Origin: Leptospirales bacterium
GTDB taxonomy: Bacteria > Spirochaetota > Leptospiria > Leptospirales > Leptonemataceae
Length of the DNA stretch: 63,109 nt
Direction of reading: 5' to 3'
NCBI GenBank assembly: GCA_016788865.1
Contig: JAEUSB010000066.1
Span: 1-63,109, forward strand
A program made the translations under genes and the position numbers. A model generated the notes under the pieces. That model made no database searches and was not told the DNA's origin. It worked only from the letters and a program-made list of their open reading frames with translations. Of this stretch, positions 1-7,787 are shown piece after piece. How positions within the stretch are numbered: the stretch's first letter is position 1; each line of letters begins with the position of its first letter.

Positions 1-1179
1 ATCTATTTCGCTGGAATCTCCTACGTAGTCCTGTCGATCGCCTGGCTCGTAACACGCCTCGTCACTGGTTCGATTTCTGTGCAGCGCTGGACACGCTCCT
101 TCTATTACGCGTGTGGATATCCGGCCTCGGCTTTCTACGCATACGTTACCGCGGCCATTCCTGAATATCCCATCCTTGGAATCGGGACCCAGTGCGCCTC
201 GGCTCTCATACTCATTGGGATATACGAACGCAAGCGCTTCTGGGTTGGTTCCGGCCTTTACATCGTCGCCTGCTATGCAGTCTCATTCTTACTGCGCGGA
301 CCAGGCTGGATTCTCGGCGACGTGAATCATGACTTGATCCTGGTGGGTACCTGGATCTTCTTTATAACGATGCTCGTCCGCACATCTGCGGTTTTCGTAG
401 GACAGGACACGTCTCTCAGGCAACTGCTTCGCGACAGTAGAAAGGATAAGCGAGCAATCGCTGAAGAGCGCGCAAAATCCGAACGACTTTTGCTCAATAT
501 TCTTCCGCAAACCGTTGCAGACGAACTGAAACTGCGTGGAACAACGGAGCCTGTCTTCTATTCATCAGCCACCGTTCTGTTCACTGATTTCCAGGGTTTT
601 ACTAAGATTGCCGAGCATTTGCGACCAAACGACCTTGTAGCAGAACTCGATCGCTGCTTTTCTTATTTTGATGACTTAATGCCACGCCATCAACTTGAGA
701 AACTCAAGACAATTGGCGATTCCTATATGTGCGTTGGCGGGCTACCGGTGCCAAATCGCACGCATGCAATCGATACAGCGCTGGCTGCACTTGAAATTCA
801 AGCATTCATGAATCAAATGAAACACATCAAGGCTGAGCAAGGATTTCCCTACTGGGAATTGAGAATTGGTATTCATTCAGGTCCGTTGGTTGCCGGCGTG
901 ATCGGTCAGAGGAAATTCGCTTACGATGTTTGGGGAGACACGGTCAATACGGCGTCGCGGATGGAATCGTCCGGTGTTACTGGAAGAGTGAACATCTCAA
1001 GGGCTACGTATGATTTGATTCGCGATTTTTTTGAATGCGAGTACCGCGGTCGGGTCGCGGCCAAGAACAAGGGTGAGATTGAAATGTACTTTGTGAACAG
1101 AATCCGGCCGGAACTTTCGCGAGACCCGGAAGGGCGGATCCCGAACGAGACGTTTCTGGCCAGGCGATCACAAATCTAA
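1..1179 (+). CDS. Class III adenylate cyclase, membrane-anchored (5' end outside window)
   Basis: The reading frame is open from base 1, so the N-terminus lies upstream. The visible 392 residues begin with several hydrophobic segments (about residues 1-125), then a short linker rich in Arg, Lys and Glu, then a class III nucleotide cyclase domain (about 170-370). Both metal-binding regions are present: LFTDFQGFT, and KTIGDSYM carrying the lysine typical of ATP specificity. YDVWGDTVNTASRMES supplies the second purine-selecting Asp and the Asn-Arg transition-state pair. All catalytic positions are therefore intact and the likely product is cAMP. The first Met-type codon in the window (GTG at 79) is probably internal. 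The gene converges on cydB with a 4-base overlap of stop codons. The class is certain; the sensory input cannot be judged. Confidence 0.92.
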   Translation: MYFAGISYVVLSIAWLVTRLVTGSISVQRWTRSFYYACGYPASAFYAYVTAAIPEYPILGIGTQCASALILIGIYERKRFWVGSGLYIVACYAVSFLLRGPGWILGDVNHDLILVGTWIFFITMLVRTSAVFVGQDTSLRQLLRDSRKDKRAIAEERAKSERLLLNILPQTVADELKLRGTTEPVFYSSATVLFTDFQGFTKIAEHLRPNDLVAELDRCFSYFDDLMPRHQLEKLKTIGDSYMCVGGLPVPNRTHAIDTALAALEIQAFMNQMKHIKAEQGFPYWELRIGIHSGPLVAGVIGQRKFAYDVWGDTVNTASRMESSGVTGRVNISRATYDLIRDFFECEYRGRVAAKNKGEIEMYFVNRIRPELSRDPEGRIPNETFLARRSQI

Positions 1180-2216
1180 TAGTGCTCCCGCCTCTGCGAA
1201 GAAACTTTTCCGCGAAATGTATAGTATAGAAATATAAAGTAAATGACCACCGGAGGAAATCCGATCCAGAACCACCTTGAAGCAATTTCCAGTCCGTACG
1301 ATGCGGAACTGCTATTGGTAACTGTAAGGTCCGCAACTTCGTTTGTAGAAAGAAGTAACACGGGGTAGAGCGAGAACGCCGTTGCGGCCCCTGCAACAGC
1401 GATAAACAGACAGGAGCTGACGAAGGCAAGGCCATCCCGGCCACGACGGGCAAATACGATTACAAGAATCAGGCCAATTCCCGCCACAAGGGGAAAGACG
1501 AAACCCCACGGATGCGATACAAACTTGTCCAGATAACCCGGTCTTATCCAGCAGGTGGCCACCAGCGCAATGACCGAGATCAGTGCAGCTACAGGCCAGA
1601 GCCGTTGTGCCAGATGTTTTGAACGATGGTAAACGTCACCTTCCGTCTTGTAAGCCAGGAACAATGCTCCATGAACTGCGAGCGCGGCAACGGCAATCGC
1701 AGAAATGAGGATTGTGTACCAATCGACGATTCCAACAGCCCCGGACACGCCAAAGTCTGTCCAGAGCGGCGCAAAGAAGAAGCCGGACTCATTCAGACTG
1801 ACACCGCGCAGTATATTGCCAAGGGCGGCCCCAAACAAAATGGTCAGCCCTAGACTGGAGAGAGAAAATACAACATCCCAGAGAGATTGCCACATTTCAT
1901 TTTCAATGTGCCGTCTGAACTCAATAGCCAGTGCGCGCAGCATCAGAAGCCACAAAACAATCATAAGCGGTAAATAGAAACCGCTGAAGGTTGATGCGTA
2001 CATCTTCGGAAAGGCCATATAAAGGACGCCGCCCGCTCCAATTAGCCATACTTCATTTCCATCCCAGAGTGGGCCGATTGCATTGAGGGTGGTTTTCCGC
2101 TCGCTGTTTGTTTTTGCCACCAGCAAATGAATGATTCCAACACCCAAATCAAAGCCGTCCAGGACAACATATAGTGTGAGCATCACTACCAGGATTATGA
2201 ACCAGAATGTCTCCAT
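1176..2216 (-). CDS. cydB: Cytochrome bd ubiquinol oxidase subunit II
   Basis: A 346-residue polytopic membrane protein of normal length for CydB. It starts with METFWFIILV and carries the family motifs DGFDLGVG (about residue 20) and GPLWDGNEVWLI (about 48-59), whose acidic residues belong to the proton pathway. With CydA it forms the high-affinity terminal oxidase that reduces oxygen to water using quinol, in the inner membrane. The start ATG follows a GGAGAG site located in the 3' end of cydA; only 3 bases separate the two genes, so they are cotranscribed. No cydX or cydDC is adjacent. The 3' end overlaps the adenylate cyclase stop codon on the other strand. Confidence 0.96.
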   Translation of the reverse strand: METFWFIILVVMLTLYVVLDGFDLGVGIIHLLVAKTNSERKTTLNAIGPLWDGNEVWLIGAGGVLYMAFPKMYASTFSGFYLPLMIVLWLLMLRALAIEFRRHIENEMWQSLWDVVFSLSSLGLTILFGAALGNILRGVSLNESGFFFAPLWTDFGVSGAVGIVDWYTILISAIAVAALAVHGALFLAYKTEGDVYHRSKHLAQRLWPVAALISVIALVATCWIRPGYLDKFVSHPWGFVFPLVAGIGLILVIVFARRGRDGLAFVSSCLFIAVAGAATAFSLYPVLLLSTNEVADLTVTNSSSASYGLEIASRWFWIGFPPVVIYFIFLYYTFRGKVSSQRREHY

Positions 2217-2219
2217 AAT

Positions 2220-3554
2220 TCAGCTCTCCGGATGCACGGAATGTTCCGGCCCCAGATTGATTTCACGCGCAAGGACAAACACTAGCAGCAGGCTAAGCAA
2301 AGCGTACATTCCCATAAAACCCATTAGAGTAAACAGACTGTTGCCCGCCGAAACCAGCGGCGAGACACCATCCGCTGTTTTCATGATTCCGTAGATCAGC
2401 CAGGGCTGTCGGCCAAGCTCTGCCGTCATCCAACCCGCAGTGTTTGCAATGTAAGGAAACGGGATTGCAAGCATCAAGGCCCAGAGTACCCATCGCACGT
2501 CTGATAGCCGTTTTCGAATCAGGAGGAATACAGAAAAAGTAAAGATCCCGAGCAAGATGGTACCAATACCCACCATTATGTGATACGAGTAATACAACAA
2601 CGGAATATTTGTGGGCCAGAGATGGCGCGGGAACGCATCGAGTCCTTTCACTTCCGCATTCCAACGGGTGTACGTCAGCACGCTTAAGATGCCAGGAATA
2701 GGAATGGGATTGTCGATGGTCAACCTTTCCATGTCAGGCTGGCCTATCAGAACCATATCGGCAGCCTTGCTCGTTTCAAACAAACCTTCCATAGCCGCAA
2801 GTGTGGCTGGCTGATACCGGGCTACGTTCTTGCCCTGCATATCTCCAGTGGGAAAGATTATCAGGACACTTGATATGAATCCGACGATGACTCCAATTCG
2901 TAAGAACAGTCGACCGTACGCTTCTTGCTTGTGCGCCAGGCAGTAATATGCACCCGTGCCTGCCACTACAGTGGAGGCCGTTATGACAGAACCCACCATG
3001 TTGTGCAAATATTGCCAGATGGCCCAGGGATTCGTGAGAAGTTCCCAGAAACTGGCTAGTTGCAAGACCTCGCCCTCTTGAATGTGGCCCACTGGATGCT
3101 GCATCCACGCATTGGTAATGATGATCAAATACCCGGAGAGCCACGATCCCAGAAAGATCATGAGCGCCGAAAGGAAATGCACTGCCTGACCCAGCCGCCG
3201 TTCGCCAAACAGGAAGAGGCCAAGGAAAGCCGATTCCGTGAAAAATGCGAACAGCCCTTCCATTGCAAGGGTGTGGCCAACGATACCCCCTGCGAAGACT
3301 GAAAACCTGGCCCAGTTTGTTCCAAACTGAAACTCCATTGGAATTCCCGTCACAACCCCCATCGCGAAGTTCACTGCAAAGATGCGGCTCCAGAATTTGG
3401 CTCCGTGATTGTAACTGAGCTTTTTAGTTCGCAGGAATAAGACTTTGAAGATCAGGATGAGCAGGGACAACCCCATTGTCAATTGGGGGAACAGGTAGTG
3501 GAACATGATCGTAAACGCGAATTGAATCCGTGCAAGGATAAGCGCTTCATCCAT
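2220..3554 (-). CDS. cydA: Cytochrome bd ubiquinol oxidase subunit I
   Basis: 444 residues, the length of short-Q-loop CydA proteins rather than the roughly 520 of enterobacteria. His19, the heme b595 ligand position, lies in MFHYLFPQLTMG. A second conserved His sits near residue 185 in HNMVGS. The acidic residues of ESAFLGLFLFGERR match the proton-channel Glu positions, and NTAGWMTAELGRQPW near 380 is the hallmark quinol/heme motif. It oxidises quinol and holds hemes b558, b595 and d. It is the first gene of the cydAB operon, with a GGAG element about 10 bases before the ATG. A bd oxidase suggests that the organism meets low oxygen or respiratory inhibitors. Confidence 0.96.
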   Translation of the reverse strand: MDEALILARIQFAFTIMFHYLFPQLTMGLSLLILIFKVLFLRTKKLSYNHGAKFWSRIFAVNFAMGVVTGIPMEFQFGTNWARFSVFAGGIVGHTLAMEGLFAFFTESAFLGLFLFGERRLGQAVHFLSALMIFLGSWLSGYLIIITNAWMQHPVGHIQEGEVLQLASFWELLTNPWAIWQYLHNMVGSVITASTVVAGTGAYYCLAHKQEAYGRLFLRIGVIVGFISSVLIIFPTGDMQGKNVARYQPATLAAMEGLFETSKAADMVLIGQPDMERLTIDNPIPIPGILSVLTYTRWNAEVKGLDAFPRHLWPTNIPLLYYSYHIMVGIGTILLGIFTFSVFLLIRKRLSDVRWVLWALMLAIPFPYIANTAGWMTAELGRQPWLIYGIMKTADGVSPLVSAGNSLFTLMGFMGMYALLSLLLVFVLAREINLGPEHSVHPES

Positions 3555-3588
3555 GCACGGATGCTCCAGTCACGGGAAAGTCTGTCGA

Positions 3589-5853
3589 CTAGATAATTGT
3601 TTGGACGGTATCAAGAAACCGCGGCACTTCCGACTCAGGAACCGGCCGACCGTATAGAAAGCCCTGCACTTGATCGCAGCCCATTTCGCGCAGCAACCTG
3701 GCCTGTTCTACTTCTTCCACGCCTTCCGCAACAACACGCATCTTCAGCCCGCGAGCCATTGCAATAATTGCCCCTGTAATTGCTGCATCGTTCCCATCGC
3801 GAAGCAGGTCGCGCACGAATGACTGATCGATTTTCAGGGTCTGGATCGGGAGATTTTTTAGGTAGCGCATGGAAGAGTAACCTGTTCCAAAATCGTCAAT
3901 ACTGATCGAAACGCCCAGTTTTGAAAGACGGCCCAGGGTCAAGGCGACTTCGTCCATGTGCTCCATAAACAGGCTCTCGGTAAGTTCCAGGCCAAGACAT
4001 TCCGGCGGAATCTGAGCGGCTTCAATCGCGTGAGACACCGATTCCAGGAATCCAAACTTCTGAAATTGGCGTGCAGAAACGTTGACCGATATTGTGAGAT
4101 CCTTGTGACCGGCCGCGCGTATTCGATTCAGGAAGGCGCAAGCCATATTCATCACCCATTGACCAATGGGATCAATCATTCCTGTCTCTTCTGCCAACTG
4201 AATAAAATCCCCGGGCGGAACCATCCCTCGGACCGGATGGATCCACCGAATCAATGCTTCGAACGATACTACGCGCAGGGTGGCAAGATCGAGAATTGGC
4301 TGATAATAGAGAACCAGCTCATAGCGGTCGAGCGCTCGCCGTAAATCCGATTCTAGTTGCATTAAGTCCCGAACGCGAACATGCATAGCCTCGTCAAAGA
4401 TCACATGTCTTGATCGCCCCAATGACTTTGCTCGATACATTGCTGTGTCCGCATCGCGCAGCATTTCATCCGGCCGCTCGTATCCTGCGCGCGCAATCGC
4501 TATCCCGATACTTGCAGACGTGAAGACCTCATGCTCGCCTATCCTGAAAGAAGTCGTAAATTCTCCCAGTATCCGCTCCGCCGCGATTCGCGCACCTTCC
4601 ACTTTCCCAATGTCTTCCAGGATGATTACAAATTCGTCACCGCCGAGACGACCGACAGTATCACCTGGCCGCGTTGATTTCTCAAGACATCGCGCAACCT
4701 CCATGAGGAGTTGGTCGCCCACAAGATGCCCCAGACTGTCGTTGATTACCTTGAACCGATCGAGATCGAGGAACAAGACTGCAAAATTGTATTCGGTATC
4801 ACGCAACCTGCGGCGCATTGCGTGACCAAGTCGATCCATGATCAGGTTGCGGTTTGGAAGGCCTGTCAGGGTGTCGTGTAACGTATCATGAAGAAGCTTG
4901 TCTTCGGCTATCTTTCTCTCCGTATTGTCTCTGGACACGACAACAGCGTGCGTTACGTAGCCAAGGGAGTTCTTGTATGGATAATAAGTTACATCAAAGT
5001 AACGCAGACCCAGTGCCGCAAATTCAAACGAAACCTGATATGTGACCTGGTTGCCACTGAAGCAGCTCTCAAGATAGCCACGTATCAATTGTTCAAATAG
5101 CTGTTCGCCCCAAACCTTTCCGACATGGTGCCCTTCGATATCCTCACGTTTTCGATTGTGCGCTTCGCAGTACGAATCGTTGACGGCCTCGTAAATGAAT
5201 TCACGATTGATGAGCGTCATGAACTCACGCGACGTATTTACAATGAATTCATACTTTCGGTTTGCTTCTGCCGCAATGCGAAGCTCTTCCTGACTCCGTC
5301 TCAATAGCGAAACGTTTCTGGTTAGAAAGGACATCCCCAGATAGCCAACCGCAGAAAATACCAGGATTGCTGCCAGAAACTGGGGTACGTTGACAAGAGG
5401 ATCCGAAACCAGCATTGCGACGAGCGTGCATCCACCCACCACAAATACGAAAAACACCAGCAGAGCAATCCGGCTTCCAAAGATAAAGGGGACACAGACT
5501 GCGACAACGGCCAGGTAAACGAGCAGATCGATCACATGCGTGACTGCCATCTGAAAGATATAGAGAACTATGAAGAAATGCGCTGAGATCAGATACAGGA
5601 AGAAGATAAGAACATACAATATATTCTGTCTGAAGAGTTTGCTGACAAAAGAAAGCGCAAGGGCCAATCCAAGCAGCGAGATGATAAGGATATAGCGCCA
5701 CGACCCGGGATCCGCGATGCCTTCTGAGTCGGTGATGTACCAGAAAACCGGGTATGTAATCATTGCCACGAAAAGCAGCGCACGCCCCGTTCCCAGACGA
5801 TCTGGTTCGAGGAATCGCTGCCAGAGACTGCGCTTTTTGGTAATGATATTCAA
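3589..5853 (-). CDS. Membrane PAS-GGDEF-EAL dual cyclic-di-GMP protein
   Basis: 754 residues. About six hydrophobic segments fill residues 20-185, followed by a PAS domain (about 205-330), a GGDEF domain with an intact GGDEF signature near 400, and an EAL domain (about 505-750). The EAL domain keeps EALIRW, NVSARQF, ELTESLFM, DDFGTGYSS, LKIDQSFV and AEGVEE, so all metal and catalytic residues for c-di-GMP hydrolysis appear present. Both synthesis and breakdown are therefore possible on sequence grounds. The frame begins with TTG (AATATC follows); no later Met precedes the first membrane segment. A ribosome site and ATG just upstream serve a 7-codon frame that overlaps this TTG, described separately. 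Lies 28 bases after the helicase gene on the same strand. Confidence 0.93.
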   Translation of the reverse strand: MNIITKKRSLWQRFLEPDRLGTGRALLFVAMITYPVFWYITDSEGIADPGSWRYILIISLLGLALALSFVSKLFRQNILYVLIFFLYLISAHFFIVLYIFQMAVTHVIDLLVYLAVVAVCVPFIFGSRIALLVFFVFVVGGCTLVAMLVSDPLVNVPQFLAAILVFSAVGYLGMSFLTRNVSLLRRSQEELRIAAEANRKYEFIVNTSREFMTLINREFIYEAVNDSYCEAHNRKREDIEGHHVGKVWGEQLFEQLIRGYLESCFSGNQVTYQVSFEFAALGLRYFDVTYYPYKNSLGYVTHAVVVSRDNTERKIAEDKLLHDTLHDTLTGLPNRNLIMDRLGHAMRRRLRDTEYNFAVLFLDLDRFKVINDSLGHLVGDQLLMEVARCLEKSTRPGDTVGRLGGDEFVIILEDIGKVEGARIAAERILGEFTTSFRIGEHEVFTSASIGIAIARAGYERPDEMLRDADTAMYRAKSLGRSRHVIFDEAMHVRVRDLMQLESDLRRALDRYELVLYYQPILDLATLRVVSFEALIRWIHPVRGMVPPGDFIQLAEETGMIDPIGQWVMNMACAFLNRIRAAGHKDLTISVNVSARQFQKFGFLESVSHAIEAAQIPPECLGLELTESLFMEHMDEVALTLGRLSKLGVSISIDDFGTGYSSMRYLKNLPIQTLKIDQSFVRDLLRDGNDAAITGAIIAMARGLKMRVVAEGVEEVEQARLLREMGCDQVQGFLYGRPVPESEVPRFLDTVQTII

Positions 5854-5873
5854 AGCCCAATGACCGGGGACAT
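5850..5873 (-). other. Possible 7-codon leader frame overlapping the GGDEF-EAL start
   Basis: On the minus strand an AGAGGA site lies 6 bases before an ATG at 5873. The frame reads MSPVIGL and stops at a TGA that overlaps the TTG start of the GGDEF-EAL gene as TTGA. No comparable ribosome site serves the TTG directly. Either translation of the big gene is coupled to this leader, or a one-base error hides a fused N-terminus starting at 5873. Seen directly; function is inferred. Confidence 0.4.
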
Positions 5874-5901
5874 TCTGAGTCCTCTAAAAATGAAGTCAAT
5901 G

Positions 5902-7254
5902 TCAAACGAACGGTAGTCCGGATACAATATCCGCCAGCTCAAGCAGCCCGACGCGCTGAACACTTGAGCGAAACATATCAAAAACGAGGCGTTCCGGGTC
6001 CAGGGCCCCGTACGGACAATGCAATACTACGAGTAGATCCTCAGCCCGCGAAAGTCCGACATAAGCAATCCGGACCTCCTCCGGGGGAAGGCGTTTTGCG
6101 CCGCGCAGAGCGCTCCACCCTCCCATCAAATCGAGAAAAACAATAGGGAATTCCAATCCCTTGGAGGAATGAATCGTGCTTATTTGCTCGGGTCTGATTC
6201 CTGCGCGCTCCCAGACAAAGCGACGATGATTGCTCCTGCAGAGGATGCGTGCATCCGGATTGAGCGCGACAATAGAACGGATGGATTCCTCTTTACCGCG
6301 CTCCACAGAGAGTGCACGGGTGGGACGCCTACCCCGACGAACGGAAACTACCCTTTTATGAATCTGTTCCCGGGAGAAACGCATGATCTGGTTTCCGCAC
6401 TGCGTAATTGGTTTCAGGCTGCGATAGTTTTCCGTCAGGTAGAATCGCTTTGCGTCCTTAAAATGATCTCGGAATTTAACAAAGATGGAGGGGTCTGCCC
6501 CCCTGAACCCATAGATGCTTTGATAGTCGTCCCCTACAACGAGCAAGTTTCTAAATTTCATCATTTCAAGGAAAGCAAGCTGCTCCCTGTCCGTGTCCTG
6601 AAACTCATCGACTATGATGAGATCATAGGCCTGCTGAAACTCGCGCATTGAATTTTCTCTGAGCTTGCGCAGCATTGTCCTGACTAGATCATCAAACTCA
6701 ACAAAGCCGTTCTCGCGTTTGTAGCAGGCAAACTTCCAGAAAGCTTCCATGCATAGCTCTGGCATTTCAGAACGAAACGTTGTCTTGTTGGCAAGCAAGA
6801 GCGCATAAGGAATACCATTTGTATTTCGATTCCTCAGGAAATCTCGGAAGAACTTAGCTTTCATGGCATCTGTGATGATCCGACCACCATGCCCTTCTTT
6901 GCGCAGCCTTCGATATGCAAGCGAATGGAATGTCGAAACCTCAACTGCCTCACGCGCCTCCGGCGAAAGTCTGTTGCGAATTTCCGCGCATGCTTTTCGA
7001 CTGAAGCTGATTAGTAGTACGCGACCCGATCGCACAATTTCATTCCTGAGTCGCTCTTCGACCAACTGAACGACAGTTCGGGTCTTACCGCTGCCCGCGG
7101 CCGCGACAACCTGAGCTATTCGAGGATTTGATTCAATGATACTCTGCTGGCGTTTTGAAAGTTGCATAATGCATGAGGTATAACTCGCAGAGCCCATTCC
7201 GTCTTTTCCTGGAAGGTCCTTCAGCGCAAAAAATGTCGGAACGAGTTGACTCAC
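5902..7254 (-). CDS. Short UvrD/Rep-family superfamily 1 DNA helicase
   Basis: 450 residues, clearly shorter than UvrD, Rep or PcrA (about 650-720), so accessory subdomains must be reduced. Motifs in order: Walker A AAAGSGKTRT (about 51-60), Walker B IIVDEFQDTD, motif III VGDDYQSIYGFRGAD, motif IV LTENYRS, motif V TIHSSKGLEFPIV and motif VI AYVGLSRAEDLL. An active ATP-dependent translocase or helicase is expected. The GTG start at 7254 has an AAAGGG site 6 bases upstream. The alternative ATG at 7167 (MQLSKRQQ) matches the usual N-terminus of the family but has no visible ribosome site. Divergent from ssb, with only 31 bases between starts, which suggests a shared control region; a role in repair or restart is inferred. 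Confidence 0.88.
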   Translation of the reverse strand: MSQLVPTFFALKDLPGKDGMGSASYTSCIMQLSKRQQSIIESNPRIAQVVAAAGSGKTRTVVQLVEERLRNEIVRSGRVLLISFSRKACAEIRNRLSPEAREAVEVSTFHSLAYRRLRKEGHGGRIITDAMKAKFFRDFLRNRNTNGIPYALLLANKTTFRSEMPELCMEAFWKFACYKRENGFVEFDDLVRTMLRKLRENSMREFQQAYDLIIVDEFQDTDREQLAFLEMMKFRNLLVVGDDYQSIYGFRGADPSIFVKFRDHFKDAKRFYLTENYRSLKPITQCGNQIMRFSREQIHKRVVSVRRGRRPTRALSVERGKEESIRSIVALNPDARILCRSNHRRFVWERAGIRPEQISTIHSSKGLEFPIVFLDLMGGWSALRGAKRLPPEEVRIAYVGLSRAEDLLVVLHCPYGALDPERLVFDMFRSSVQRVGLLELADIVSGLPFV

Positions 7255-7285
7255 TTTTCACCCTTTCAATCAGGAGAACAAAACA

Positions 7286-7633
7286 ATGAACAATCTATCG
7301 CTTGCGGTACTCGACGGAAACCTGACTCGAGATCCGGAGATGAAAACAATCAAAACAGGAAAAGTCGTGACCACGTTTACTGTGGCCATGAACCACGAAT
7401 ATGGAAGCAAAGAGGGCAACAAGTCAGTGTCCTATATTTCCATTGAAACCTGGGACAAGCTGGCCGAGAACTGTGCCGCCTACTTGAAGAAAGGTAGTCG
7501 CGTAACGGTCAGCGGATCGATTCGCGAAGACAGATGGAAAGACGATGAAGGCAAATCGCACAACAGGCACAAAGTTGTAGCAATGACTGTGCGCTTCGAT
7601 TCTTCAAAAGAAAAAGAGAAAGCAGCAGCCTGA
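7286..7633 (+). CDS. ssb: Single-stranded DNA-binding protein without acidic tail
   Basis: 115 residues forming one OB fold: LDGNLTRDPEMK near the start, then FTVAMNH, SYISIETWDKLAENC and KGSRVTVSGSIRED. The family usually continues into a flexible glycine-rich linker and an acidic DDDIPF-like tip that recruits repair and replication proteins. Here the protein ends in a basic and Ala-rich stretch, KEKEKAAA, with no such tip. The start is firm: AGGAG lies 8 bases upstream of the ATG. It is probably the cellular SSB or one of two paralogues. The short form could be a lineage trait; DNA binding is expected but partner binding must differ. Confidence 0.9.
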   Translation: MNNLSLAVLDGNLTRDPEMKTIKTGKVVTTFTVAMNHEYGSKEGNKSVSYISIETWDKLAENCAAYLKKGSRVTVSGSIREDRWKDDEGKSHNRHKVVAMTVRFDSSKEKEKAAA

Positions 7634-7653
7634 TTCTGATCCCGAATTTTGGA

Positions 7654-7733
7654 CCCGCGCCGCAGGCCGATCCTCGGCGCAGTGTACTGAGCCTCGGACG
7701 CTCCGTTCACCGCTGTCGTCCTGTCGGCGCGGG
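7654..7733. terminator. Long structured hairpin region between ssb and the radical SAM gene
   Basis: A perfect 9-base inverted repeat (CCCGCGCCG at 7654-7662, CGGCGCGGG at 7725-7733) encloses two small hairpins, GCCGA/TCGGC at 7666-7678 and CGGA/TCCG at 7695-7705. It lies between two convergent genes, so a bidirectional terminator or a structured 3' untranslated region is the simplest reading. There is no T-run on either side. Confidence 0.4.
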
Positions 7734-7787
7734 CACATATTACCCGGTTTCAAAGCTTCCGGCTGCGGATTTCTTTTTTCCGGGAGG

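Noticed and set aside
5249..5905. A 218-codon minus-strand frame across the N-terminal part of the GGDEF-EAL gene
   Set aside because: It lies in another frame of a gene with clear membrane helices and domains; the alternative product is Ser/Arg/Cys-rich with no family pattern.
7654..7733. Possible tRNA-like gene
   Set aside because: The closed stem suggested it, but there is no anticodon arm, no T-loop consensus and no CCA, on either strand.
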